Below are positions 46,457-56,590 of a stretch of 64,000 bases of DNA, in pieces; positions within the stretch are counted from its first letter, which is position 1; every line of letters starts with the position of its first letter. The DNA lies in assembly GCF_900101905.1 (NCBI RefSeq), contig NZ_FNAJ01000005.1, positions 201,293 to 265,292 of the forward strand, in the 5' to 3' direction. The DNA is from Myxococcus virescens. GTDB taxonomy: Bacteria > Myxococcota > Myxococcia > Myxococcales > Myxococcaceae. The notes beneath the pieces were generated by a model. It saw only the letters and a program-made list of their open reading frames with translations. It did not search any database and was not told where the DNA came from. A program made the position numbers and the translations under genes.

Positions 46457-47689
46457 TCAGTCCGCCCGCATGGCCTCCACCGGATCCAGCTTCGCCGCGC
46501 GGGCCGCCGGGTAGATGCCGAACAGGAGCCCCACGCCGCAGCTCATGAACAGGGCCAGGCCCACCGCCCACGGGGGCACCTGCATGGGAAAGCCCATCAT
46601 CCAGTTGCCCAGGAACACCAGCCCGAAGCCCAGGCCCAGGCCCAGGGCGCCACCCATCAGCGACAGCAGCACCGCCTCCGTGGCGAACTGTCCCAGGATG
46701 CGGCGCTTGCGCGCGCCCAGCGCCTTGCGCACGCCAATCTCCCGCGTCCGCTCCATCACCGACACCAGCATGATGTTGAGGATGCCGATGCCGCCCACCA
46801 CCAGGGACAGCAGGCACACGCCCACGCCCGCGATGGTGATGACCTGGGAGAGCTGATTGAACGACGCCGTCACCGACTCGTTCGTGTGCAATTCGAAGTC
46901 GTTGGGCATGTTCGCCGGAACGTCGCGGCGCCGGCGCATCAGCGAGGCCACCTCGTCCTGCGCCTTGCTGAACAGCTCCGGGGACTTCGCCTGCACGCTG
47001 ATGTCCAGCGAGCGCTTCTTCCCGTAGAGCTGGTGGAAGACGCTCAGCGGAATCATCACCTGGTTGTCCAGGCTGAACATGCCCAGCATGCTCCCCCGCT
47101 TCTGGAGCAGGCCGATGACGCGGAAGGGCCGGCCCTTGATGCGCACCTCGTGGCCCACCGGATTCATGCCCGGAAACAGCGCGTCCGACACGTCCGTCCC
47201 CAGCAGCGCCACGTAGCGGCCGTCCAGCGCCTCCACTTCGTTGAAGTAGCGCCCGGCCTGCACCGACACCCCGCTCACCAGCGGGTAGTTGGCGGGCGTG
47301 CCGAACACGCGGACCGACGGCCGCGTCTCCGAGCTCGCCGTGGCCAGCTTCTGGCCACCCTCGTCGTCGGTGGGCACCACCGTCCCCACCGACGGGCAGG
47401 ACTCCTCGATGGCCCGCGAGTCGGGCATCTCGAAGTCCTTGCGCTTGGCGAACTTGGCCCAGTTGATGCGCCCGAAGCCGCCTGCGGGCCACTTCGTCAC
47501 CTGGAAGGTGTGGGCCCCCATCCGTCCCAGGTCGTTGTTCACCTTGACCCGCAGGCCCTCGATGAGCCCCATCATGGTGATGACCGTCGCCACGCCAATG
47601 ACGATGCCCAGCAGCGTCAACAGCGAGCGCAGCGGGTTGCCCAGGAAGGTGCCCAACGCCAACCGCAAATTGTCCAGGAACGCTCGCAT
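46457..47689 (-). CDS. MacB-type ABC transporter permease (second subunit)
   Basis: 410 residues. A MacB/FtsX topology: one N-terminal membrane helix (SLLTLLGIVIGVATVITMMG), a roughly 220-residue periplasmic domain, and three C-terminal helices. The conserved coupling sequence [23 protein letters not shown] is present. The end AKLDPVEAMRAD is typical. It starts four bases after the first permease and is about one third identical to it by eye, so they probably form a heterodimer driven by the separate ATPase. Confidence 0.88.
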   Translation of the reverse strand: MRAFLDNLRLALGTFLGNPLRSLLTLLGIVIGVATVITMMGLIEGLRVKVNNDLGRMGAHTFQVTKWPAGGFGRINWAKFAKRKDFEMPDSRAIEESCPSVGTVVPTDDEGGQKLATASSETRPSVRVFGTPANYPLVSGVSVQAGRYFNEVEALDGRYVALLGTDVSDALFPGMNPVGHEVRIKGRPFRVIGLLQKRGSMLGMFSLDNQVMIPLSVFHQLYGKKRSLDISVQAKSPELFSKAQDEVASLMRRRRDVPANMPNDFELHTNESVTASFNQLSQVITIAGVGVCLLSLVVGGIGILNIMLVSVMERTREIGVRKALGARKRRILGQFATEAVLLSLMGGALGLGLGFGLVFLGNWMMGFPMQVPPWAVGLALFMSCGVGLLFGIYPAARAAKLDPVEAMRAD

Positions 47690-47693
47690 CGCG

Positions 47694-48928
47694 CTACTCG
47701 TAACGAAGGGCTTCCACGGGGTCCAGGTTCGCCGCGCGCGCCGCCGGCCAGATGCCGAACAGCAGGCCCACCAGCGCGGCGAAGCCCACCCCCGCCACCA
47801 CGGTCATCGGCTGCACGTCCGCCGCGAGCGGCGTGATGAGCGACACCACCTTGGCCGTGCCCAATCCCACGGTCGTCCCCAGCAGGCCTCCCACCGCGGA
47901 CACGCTCGAGGCTTCCATCAGGAACTGGAAGACGATGGTCCGTTTCCGGGCGCCCAGCGCGCGTCGCACGCCAATCTCCCGCGTCCGCTCGCGCACCGAC
48001 ACCAGCATGATGTTCATGATGCCGATACCGCCCACCAGCAGCGTGATGAGCCCCACGCCCACGGCCACGCCGTACAGCGCGCCCGTGAGCTGCTCGTATG
48101 TCTGCGCCATGGCCTCTGGCCGGTTGATGGAGAAGTCGTCCTCCGCCCCCGGAGGCGTGGAGCGCACGCGCCGCATGATGCCGGTGAGCTGGTCCTCCGC
48201 GGACCGCATCTGCGAGGCATCCTCCACCGCCATGGCAATCTCGAAACTGCGGCCCTTGCCGAAGCTCGAATAGAACGTCTTGAAGGGGATGAAGACGATC
48301 AAGTCCATGCTCTCCCCCACCATCTTCCCCTTGCGGCTGAGCGTGCCCACCACCTGGAAGGTGCGGTTGTCGATGCGAATCGACTGCCCCACCGGACTGA
48401 CGCCCGGGAAGAGCCCGTCCACTACGTCCGCGCCCACCACCGCCACCGGCCGCGTCGTCGCGTCGTCCGCCTCGGTGAGGAAGCGCCCGCCGGTGATTTC
48501 GTAGCCGGAGATGTTGAGGTACTCGTGCGTCACGCCCTGGATGCGCACGGTGGACATCTGCTCGCCGCCGTGCGCCACGTCCGACAGGCGAGACACCGCC
48601 GGGGACATGGCCGTCACGAAGGGCGCCAGCGTGCGCAGCCGGTGCATCTGCTCCAGGGTGAAGTTCTTCCGGTTGCGGTACTTCCACCAGTCGCCCTTGA
48701 TCATCCAGGGCCACTTGGACACGTACATCGTGTTCGCCCCGAAGGTGGCCAACTGCTTGTGGAAGGACGTGTTGAGCCCCTGGATGATGCCGACGATGGC
48801 CAGCAGCGTGGCCACGCCGATGCCAATGCCCAGGGTGGTCAGCACCGTGCGCAGGCGGTTGGCCTTCAGGGAGAAGACCGCGATGCGTGCGCCCTCCAGC
48901 ACATCCACGCGGAAGGCGGACCGCTGGC

Positions 48929-48932
<4 letters not shown>
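47694..48932 (-). CDS. MacB-type ABC transporter permease (first subunit)
   Basis: 412 residues with the same FtsX plan: an N-terminal helix after [21 protein letters not shown], a periplasmic MacB core domain, [23 protein letters not shown] and three C-terminal helices, ending [12 protein letters not shown]. In E. coli MacB the ATPase and permease are one chain; here they are three proteins. The start overlaps the ATPase gene by four bases. It likely couples cytoplasmic ATP use to the periplasmic adaptor and outer-membrane channel made by the same operon. Confidence 0.88.
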
Positions 48933-49677
<745 letters not shown>

Positions 49678-49681
<4 letters not shown>

Positions 49682-50937
49682 GACTTCCGACCGCCCTTCA
49701 TTCCCGCGCCCTGCTCCGGCTCACGCACGATGTCGCCGTCGTTCAGCTCCTTCGACAGCGTCCGGTACGGACCTTCAATCACCCGGTCGCCATCATTGAG
49801 CCCGGAGACGATCTCCAGCTCCGTGTCGGAGGCGATGCCCGTCTGCACGCGGCGCACCTGCGCCTTGTTGCTGCTGTCCACCACGAACACGACCTTGGCC
49901 AGCGACTCCGTCCGCTTCGCCGTCAGCCCGCCCCCTTCGATGGGCGCCTTGTAGTCCGGCAGCGAGCGCTCCGAGCGCACCGTCACCGCCTGGATGGGCA
50001 CCAGCACCACGTCATTGTGCGTCTCCGCGGAGATGCGCACCTCGGAGCTCATGCCGGGCAGCACGTTGGGCGGACGGGTGTCCAGCGCGACGGTGATGGG
50101 GAAGCTCGTCACCTCGGCCTCGGTGCCCTCGTTCTTGATGAGCGCCTTCTGGGCAATCTCCACCACGGAGCCCGAGTACGTCTGGCCCTCCAGCGCATCG
50201 AGCGTGATTTCCGCGGGCTGGCCCGGCTTGAGGTGCACCACCTCGTGCTCGCCCACCTCGAACTTCACCTCCATGGCGCTGAGCGCGGCGATGGTCATCA
50301 CCACGTCCTCGGACAGGTCCGAGCCACGAACACGCTCACCCACTTCACGCGACAGCTCGATGACGTTGCCGTCGATGGGCGACACCAGCGTCGTGCGCGT
50401 GAGGTCCGTCTGCGCCTGGTCCACGATGGCCATGTTGCGGGCCAGCATCTGCTTGGCCGACGCCAGCCGCGCATCCGCCGTGTTCTTCGTCGCCCGCGCC
50501 GTGTCCACCTCGGCGGTGGACGACAGGCCCTTCTTCGCCAGGTCCTCCACGCGCGCGAGCTCCAACTGCGCACGGCCCACCTCCACCTCCGCCACCTGCA
50601 CGTCGGCGCGCGAGGCGTTCAGCGACGCCAAGGCCTGCTTGTGCGCGGCCTGGTAGAGGCGCGGATCGATGCGGCCCAGCACCTGGCCCTTCGTCACCGC
50701 CTCGCCGTCCTTCACCGCCAGCTCCACCAGGTCACCGGAGAGGCTGGACGAGATCTTCACCGTCGTGGCCGCCTGCACCTTGCCCGCGCCGGTGATGGTG
50801 CGGGTGATGGAGCCCTTGCGAGCCTTCGACAGCTGGACTTCGAGCGACGGCGGAGGACGATCCTTCAGCCCGCCCGCGGTGATGGCCGCAGCACCCAGGA
50901 ACAACGCGCCAGCAATGGCACCCTTCCACCACTTCAT
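49678..50937 (-). CDS. MacA-like periplasmic adaptor (HlyD/RND family)
   Basis: 419 residues. An N-terminal membrane anchor ([16 protein letters not shown]), biotinyl/lipoyl half-motifs ([22 protein letters not shown] and [12 protein letters not shown]), a coiled-coil hairpin (about 95-185) and beta-barrel and membrane-proximal domains give the standard adaptor plan. It would bridge the permeases and the TolC-like channel. It overlaps the tolC-like gene and the ATPase gene by four bases each. The C-terminal 20 residues ([14 protein letters not shown]) are variable. Confidence 0.9.
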
Positions 50938-52280
50938 TTCGACTCTCCCGGGCTCAGGGCGCCCATGGCCCGCTGCAATGAATAGCGGGCGATTTCGACA
51001 TCGATCCTGTTTTCCAACAAGGCGAGCTCAGCGCGCGTCAGGCTCAGCTGCGCGTCGCGGACCTCCAGGGTGGAGCCCGCGCCAGCGCGGAAGCGCGCCT
51101 CCTGCATCTCCAGGCCCTGGGCAGCGGCCTCGACGTTCTGCGCAGCCAGGCGAGCGGCCTCCAGCTGGGCCTCCAGCGTGCGGTGCGCGGCGCGAACCTC
51201 CCCTTCGATTTCCCGCGCCGTCTGCTCCAGCGTCAGCTGCGCCTTGCGGATGTCCGCCTCGGCGCGACGGGAGCTCGCCCCCGTGGACAGGCCGGTGAAC
51301 AGGTCCCAGCTCAACCCGACGGCCGCGGTGAAGCGGTTCTGCAGGCGCGGCTCGGTGAACACCAGCGAGGCGTCCGGACCGCCGCGGTTGTAGAGGCCCT
51401 GGGCCACCAGGCGCGGCAGGTACTCCGAGCGGGCAATGGACTGCTTCAGCTCCGCGGCGCGGATGCGCAGCTCCAGCGTCCTGAGCAGTGGCCGGTACGC
51501 GCGGGCCGACGCGAGCGCCTCGTTGACCGACGGCGCGGGCGGCGGCTCGGTCGTGAGCACGCCCGGATCCTGGGCCGTCAGCGCCTCGGTGCCCGGCCGG
51601 GCCAGCCACACGGCGAGCTGGGACTGGTCGTTGACCAGCTGCCCGAGCATCGCGGTGTAGTTGATGCGGTCGGTCCCGAGGTTCACCGTGGCGGTGATCT
51701 CTTCATTCTTGCCCGTGCGGCCCGCGTGGAAGAGGGCCTGGGCGCGCTCCACCTGCTGCTCGCTGCGCTCGACGGTGGCCTTCAGCACCTGGAGCGTGGC
51801 CTGGGTGCGGTACAGGGTGAAGAAGCGGCGGATGGCCTCCAGCTCGGAGGTGTCCGCCTCTTCCCGCGCCTGCCCCTTCTGCGCGTCACGCACCACGCCG
51901 CTCTGCTCCAACTGCTTCCAGCGGGCGCGGTCATAGATGATCTGCGTGAGCGACAAGCCCAGGTCGTAGTTCTGGGTGCTGGTGGAGGGCGTCTCCACCG
52001 CGTTGCGGATGAAGCTTCCCGGGTTGGCCGGGTCCGGAACCGTGGTGAACTCCTGCCTGCGACCGAACCAGATCTTACCGGCCGACGCATCGAGTGAGAG
52101 CTGCGGCAGCAGCACCGAGCGGGACAGGTTCACGTCCTCGTCCGCGATGGCCACGTCCAGCATGGCCTGGATGGCCGCGACGTTCTGCCGGCCCTCCGCG
52201 CGGGCCTGGTCCAGGGTGATGGGTGTACCGGAGTCCGAGGGAGAGGCGGCCAGGGCGACCGCGATCACGAAAGCGTTCAT
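50934..52280 (-). CDS. TolC-like outer membrane efflux protein
   Basis: 448 residues from the ATG at 52280; the longer open frame runs through the YIP1 gene. A short signal peptide (MNAFVIAVALAASPSDSG) precedes two OEP repeats (ITLDQARAEGRQNVAAIQAML and VNEALASARAYRPLLRTLELRI) with long helices and a GLSLTQIIYDRARW strand region. It forms the outer-membrane exit duct for the Mac-type transporter in the same operon. The start overlaps the upstream stop by one base (TAATG). Confidence 0.9.
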   Translation of the reverse strand: MNAFVIAVALAASPSDSGTPITLDQARAEGRQNVAAIQAMLDVAIADEDVNLSRSVLLPQLSLDASAGKIWFGRRQEFTTVPDPANPGSFIRNAVETPSTSTQNYDLGLSLTQIIYDRARWKQLEQSGVVRDAQKGQAREEADTSELEAIRRFFTLYRTQATLQVLKATVERSEQQVERAQALFHAGRTGKNEEITATVNLGTDRINYTAMLGQLVNDQSQLAVWLARPGTEALTAQDPGVLTTEPPPAPSVNEALASARAYRPLLRTLELRIRAAELKQSIARSEYLPRLVAQGLYNRGGPDASLVFTEPRLQNRFTAAVGLSWDLFTGLSTGASSRRAEADIRKAQLTLEQTAREIEGEVRAAHRTLEAQLEAARLAAQNVEAAAQGLEMQEARFRAGAGSTLEVRDAQLSLTRAELALLENRIDVEIARYSLQRAMGALSPGESK

Positions 52281-52981
52281 TACGCACCTGCCTGGGCGGG
52301 AAGGCCGATGAGGAAGATGCCCGCGTACATGGCGTACAGCGCCACCGCCAGCAGCAACGCGCGCCCACGGCTCATCCCGGTGGCGGCGGAGAAGCCCAGC
52401 CCCAGCAGGCCCGTGCTCCAGAGGTTGAAGAAGTCCACGGTGGACGCCACGCGCTGCATCTTCGGACTCAGGCCTTGCAACACGGCTCCCAGGTTCGACG
52501 GTACGAGGTTCATCACCCGCGCCATGGTAATGGAGTGCTGCGCCGCGACGCAGAGGGTCAGGATGAGGTGGTAGAGCGCGATGGGCAGCAGCGCCAGCAC
52601 GGCCGCGGACAGCAACTGCTCGAAGGACGCGGGCCGGTCGAAGAGCCAGCTGGCCACCCACAGGATGCAGGCCAGGAGCAGCGCCATCAGCGGCATCAGG
52701 ATGACGCCCTTGGCGATGCCACCAACCAGCGCCTTTCGCGACTCCGTTTGGATCTTGTCCGTGAGGTCCGCCTCCGACAGCCCCATCAGCTGACCAGAAC
52801 CCTGGAGCTGGCGGATGACGTCAGGCGCGACGTCCCAACGGAGGGAAAAGAGCGTCCCGGAAGCGGACACGCACAGGGCCAGGATGAGGAGAGGCCACAC
52901 CCAGCGGCGCGCCTCGACGGCAGCACGGGTCCCATCGAGGGGATCGACGAAGACGCGGGCCGGTTGAGCAAGAGAAGTCAT
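52280..52981 (-). CDS. YIP1-family membrane protein
   Basis: 233 residues from the ATG at 52981 (MTSLAQPARVFVDPLDGTRA). Five hydrophobic segments (WVWPLLILALCVSASGTLF, VILMPLMALLLACILWVASWLF, AAVLALLPIALYHLILTL, FFNLWSTGLLGLGFS and ALLLAVALYAMYAGIFLIGL) fit the YIP1 fold. It is the first gene of the six-gene export operon. Its role there is unknown; YIP1 proteins in bacteria have no established activity. Confidence 0.8.
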   Translation of the reverse strand: MTSLAQPARVFVDPLDGTRAAVEARRWVWPLLILALCVSASGTLFSLRWDVAPDVIRQLQGSGQLMGLSEADLTDKIQTESRKALVGGIAKGVILMPLMALLLACILWVASWLFDRPASFEQLLSAAVLALLPIALYHLILTLCVAAQHSITMARVMNLVPSNLGAVLQGLSPKMQRVASTVDFFNLWSTGLLGLGFSAATGMSRGRALLLAVALYAMYAGIFLIGLPAQAGA

Positions 52982-53121
52982 ATGGTGGTGGAGGTCTCGG
53001 AGCGATGTACGTCGCTCGTCCTCAGGCAATTGCCTGGCCAGCCGAAGAAAGGCGCCGAACAGGCAGGCAGCCAGCCAAATTCCGCTGGCGGACGCTTTCT
53101 ACTCCAGGGCTTTACGGCACA

Positions 53122-53139
53122 TGTAGCGGCCTGTAGCGG
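53122..53139. promoter_or_regulatory. Tandem TGTAGCGG repeat in the divergent promoter region
   Basis: TGTAGCGG occurs at 53122-53129 and again at 53132-53139, one helical turn apart, between the export operon and the clp gene. Such phased repeats often bind response regulators or dimeric activators. Confidence 0.35.
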
Positions 53140-53201
53140 AAATTTTGCCGGACGCCCCAAGAGGGTGTATTGCGCTCGTCTGGTCGCTTGCCGGAGTTCG
53201 A

Positions 53202-55724
53202 ATGGTCGATAGCACGGACCTCGCGCAGGTCCTCCACGAAGCGAATGACATCGCACAGAGCGTGGTGCAGAGGGTCACCTCCGCCCACGTGCTCCTGGCG
53301 CTCTTCACGGTGGAGAACCGTGCTCAGCTGCTGCTCAAGGAGCGAGGCGTGGACGAGGACGCCATCCTCCAGTTGCTGACGGCCGCTCCCGCGGAGCCGG
53401 ACAGCCTGCTCCGGGAGCTGCGCGAGAAGACCCGGGAGATCGCCTCCAATGTGGGCTCCCAGGAGGCGGACTGTCTCCACCTGCTCATCGCCGTGGCCCG
53501 GGTGCGCTGCGCGGCCCAGGAGCTGCTGCTGCAGGCCGGGCTGGACCTGGGCGGCCTCATGCGCGTGGCGATGTCCTACTTCACCAGCGGTCACATGCCG
53601 CGCCGCCTCCAGCTGGGCCGGTCACAGACCCTGGGCCCCCGGCCCGCGAGCCGCCCCCTGGGCGCGCCGCCGTCCCCCCTTCCGGCCTCCGCCGTCACGC
53701 TGAGCCTGCCGCGCTCCCGGCCCGGCGCCCCGCCGTCGTCGCCCCCGCCCTTCACCGCGCCGCCACCGCCGCCGCGCTACAGCACGCCCGCGCTGTCGCC
53801 GCGCGATCTCATCGACGTGGACGAGGAGCCGGAAGCGCCGCCGCCCGCCCCCGTGGCACGCGCCGCGCCGTCCCCTACCCCGACCTCCACGGCGGCCCCT
53901 GCACCCGCGGGCCGGCCGGCGCAGTCCGCCGCCGCGTCGCCCGTGCTCGACGCCAAGGCCTACCCCCTGCTCACCTCGCTGGGCCGCAACCTGAGCCAGG
54001 CCGCCCACGAGGGCCGCCTGGACCCGGTGGTGGGCCGCGCGCGCGAGGTCGAGGAGGTCATCGACATCCTGGGCAAGCGGCGCACCAACAACCCCTGCCT
54101 GCTGGGCGAGCCTGGCGTGGGCAAGACGGCGGTGGTGGAGGGCGTCGCACAGCGCCTGCTCGAGCTGCGTGGGTCGCTGTCGGAGAAGGTGCTGGTGGAG
54201 CTGGACATGGCCACGCTGGTGGCCGGCACGCAGCTGCGTGGCTCGTTCTCCGAGAAGCTCAACGCGCTGAAGGAAGAGGTCCGCCGCGCCGAAGGCCGCG
54301 TGGTGGTCTTCATCGACGAAATCCACACGCTGGTGGGCGCGGGCTCCACGGGTGACGGTCCGCAGGACGCGGCCAACGAGCTGAAGACGGCCATGGCGCG
54401 CGGTGAGTTTCCCTGCATCGGCGCCACCACGCACGACGAGTACCGCAAGTTCATCAGCACCGACCCGGCCCTGGAGCGCCGCTTCACCGCCGTGGTGGTC
54501 AACGAGCCCTCCGTGCCGGAGACGGTGGAGATCCTCCGCGGCATCATCGGCCGCTACGAGGAGCACCACGGGCTGCGCTACACGCCCGAGGCGCTGGAGG
54601 CCGCCACGTCCCTGGCCAGCCGTTACGTGACGGACCGCTTCATGCCGGACAAGGCCATCTCCGTGGTGGACCTGGCGGGCAGCCGCTGCCACCGCGAGGG
54701 CCGCGACGTGGTGGAGCCCTCCGACGTGGCGCGCGTGGTGGCCAAGCTCGCGGGCGTCCCCGAGGAGCGCCTGCTGATGAACGACTCGTCGCGCCTGCTC
54801 CGGCTGGAGCAGGACCTGGCGGAGCGCGTCATCGGGCACTCGGAGGCCGTCACGCGCATCGCCCGGGTCATCCGCCGCAACTACGCGGGCTTCGCGTCGC
54901 GCCGCCCCATGGGCAGCTTCCTCTTCCTGGGCCCCACGGGCGTGGGCAAGACGGAGATGGCCCGCGCGCTGGCGGACGTGCTGTTCGGCAGCCGCGACTC
55001 GCTGGTGCGCCTGGACATGAGCGAGATGTCCGAGCAGCACGGCGTCTCGCGCCTCATCGGCTCGCCCGCCGGCTACGTGGGCTTCGGTGAGGGCGGACAG
55101 CTCACGGAGCCCGTGCGCCGCCGGCCCTCGTCGGTGGTGGTGCTGGACGAAATCGAGAAGGCGCACCGCGAGGTGCAGATGCTCCTCCTCCAGGTCCTGG
55201 AGGAAGGCCGCCTGACGGACGGCAAGGGGCGCCACATCGACTTCTCCAACACCGTCATTGTCATGACGACGAACCTGGGCGCGGAGGCCTTCTCCCGCAC
55301 CGGCCGCCCGGTGGGCTTCGGCGCGGACTCCGCGGGCCCCGGCGACGCCATGGACATGGCGTCTTCGGTGGCGCGCAAGGCGCTGCCGCCGGAGCTGTGG
55401 AACCGCATCGACGAACGGCTCCCCTTCCGCCCCCTGGCGGAGGTGGAGGTGGCGCGCATCGCCACGCTGCTGCTGGAGGAGAGCAGCAAGCGCCTGACCA
55501 CCGAGCGCGGCATCGGATACGTGGCGGGCGACGACGTGGTCGGCCACCTGCTGAAGTCCGGCGGCTTCGATCCGCAGCTGGGCGCGCGCCCCATGCGGCA
55601 GATGGTGCAGCGGCTGGTGGAGGGCCCTCTCGCGGAGCGCATCCTGTCGGGTGAGTTCGTCACGGGCGACCGCGTGCGCATCGCGGTGAACTCCGGACAG
55701 CTCCACTTCCAGCGCGAGCGATGA
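53202..55724 (+). CDS. Clp-family AAA+ ATPase (ClpA/ClpC type)
   Basis: 840 residues from the ATG at 53202, with GGAG before it. The N-domain (about 1-140, two helical repeats) is followed by an unusual 100-residue Pro/Ala/Ser-rich linker. AAA module 1 has GEPGVGKTAVVEG, VVFIDEIHTLVGAG and ALERRF. Module 2 has LGPTGVGKTEMAR, VVVLDEIEKAH and NRIDERLPF. There is no ClpB-type middle domain. A VGF sequence (RPVGFGAD) lies where ClpA and ClpC carry the ClpP-binding loop, which suggests an unfoldase that can work with ClpP. No adaptor gene is near. The next gene overlaps by four bases. Confidence 0.9.
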   Translation: MVDSTDLAQVLHEANDIAQSVVQRVTSAHVLLALFTVENRAQLLLKERGVDEDAILQLLTAAPAEPDSLLRELREKTREIASNVGSQEADCLHLLIAVARVRCAAQELLLQAGLDLGGLMRVAMSYFTSGHMPRRLQLGRSQTLGPRPASRPLGAPPSPLPASAVTLSLPRSRPGAPPSSPPPFTAPPPPPRYSTPALSPRDLIDVDEEPEAPPPAPVARAAPSPTPTSTAAPAPAGRPAQSAAASPVLDAKAYPLLTSLGRNLSQAAHEGRLDPVVGRAREVEEVIDILGKRRTNNPCLLGEPGVGKTAVVEGVAQRLLELRGSLSEKVLVELDMATLVAGTQLRGSFSEKLNALKEEVRRAEGRVVVFIDEIHTLVGAGSTGDGPQDAANELKTAMARGEFPCIGATTHDEYRKFISTDPALERRFTAVVVNEPSVPETVEILRGIIGRYEEHHGLRYTPEALEAATSLASRYVTDRFMPDKAISVVDLAGSRCHREGRDVVEPSDVARVVAKLAGVPEERLLMNDSSRLLRLEQDLAERVIGHSEAVTRIARVIRRNYAGFASRRPMGSFLFLGPTGVGKTEMARALADVLFGSRDSLVRLDMSEMSEQHGVSRLIGSPAGYVGFGEGGQLTEPVRRRPSSVVVLDEIEKAHREVQMLLLQVLEEGRLTDGKGRHIDFSNTVIVMTTNLGAEAFSRTGRPVGFGADSAGPGDAMDMASSVARKALPPELWNRIDERLPFRPLAEVEVARIATLLLEESSKRLTTERGIGYVAGDDVVGHLLKSGGFDPQLGARPMRQMVQRLVEGPLAERILSGEFVTGDRVRIAVNSGQLHFQRER

Positions 55725-56590
55725 GCCCCGGCCCCCGCCGCCGCGCAGGGCCTTCGAAACGGCGCCCACCCGTCGTGATTGTCGGGATGGGTCGCCTGGG
55801 TGGCGCGCTCGGGCTGGCGCTCCAGGCGAAGCGCTGGCCCGTGCGCATCCACTCCCGCACGGATGAAGGCCGCGAGCGCGCGGAAGCGCTCGGCTTGAAG
55901 ACGGCCGCACCCGCGGACCTGAAGCGGGCCCGCGTCATCCTCCTGTGTGTTCCGGACGCGGCGGTACCCGCCGTCGCACAGGCGCTGTCCACCACCCTCC
56001 CCCGCACGGCCGCGCTGGTGCACACGGCGGGCGCGCTGTCGCTCGATGCGCTGGGCACGGCCAAGGGCCGGAGTCGCGGCTCGTTCCATCCGCTCTGCGC
56101 TGTCTCCTCGCCACGTGACTCGCTGGCGGGCAGCACCGTGGCGGTGAGCACTCCGTCACGCACGCTGCGGGAGGTGCTGCGGCAGATGGCGGCGGACGCG
56201 GGGCTCCGCGTCATCGAGGTGCCAGAAGCCCACCGCGCGGCCTACCACGCGGGCGCGGTGCTGAGCGCTGGAGGCCTGGTGTCGCTGGCGGATGCGGCGG
56301 TGGCGGCCCTGGGCGCCGCGGGAATCCCGCCAACGGACGCACTGGCGGCCCTGTTGCCGCTGATGCATTCGGCGCTGCGGGGATTGGAGACCCGGGGCCT
56401 CGCGGGGGGCCTCACCGGGCCCATCGTCCGCGGAGACTCCGGCGTGGTGGCGGCGCACCTGGAGGCGCTCCCCGCGGATGTCGCGCCGCTCTACCGGCTG
56501 CTGTCGCGGCGCGCGCTGGGGCTGGCCGGAGACCGGCTGGAGCCCACGTCGCGCGCCGCGTTGGAGCGGCTGCTCAAGCCGTCAGGATGA
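55721..56590 (+). CDS. DUF2520-type Rossmann-like protein
   Basis: 289 residues. A basic N-terminus (MSPGPRRRAGPSKRRPP) leads into a dinucleotide-binding motif VVIVGMGRLGGALGLAL. RVILLCVPDAAVPAVAQAL and GSFHPLCAVSS are typical of the Rossmann-like/DUF2520 family related to NADP-dependent beta-hydroxyacid dehydrogenases and pyrroline-5-carboxylate reductase. The C-terminal helical domain ends RAALERLLKPSG. The substrate is unknown. It is translated with the Clp ATPase (ATGA overlap) and overlaps the end of the convergent gene by 17 bases. Confidence 0.8.
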   Translation: MSPGPRRRAGPSKRRPPVVIVGMGRLGGALGLALQAKRWPVRIHSRTDEGRERAEALGLKTAAPADLKRARVILLCVPDAAVPAVAQALSTTLPRTAALVHTAGALSLDALGTAKGRSRGSFHPLCAVSSPRDSLAGSTVAVSTPSRTLREVLRQMAADAGLRVIEVPEAHRAAYHAGAVLSAGGLVSLADAAVAALGAAGIPPTDALAALLPLMHSALRGLETRGLAGGLTGPIVRGDSGVVAAHLEALPADVAPLYRLLSRRALGLAGDRLEPTSRAALERLLKPSG

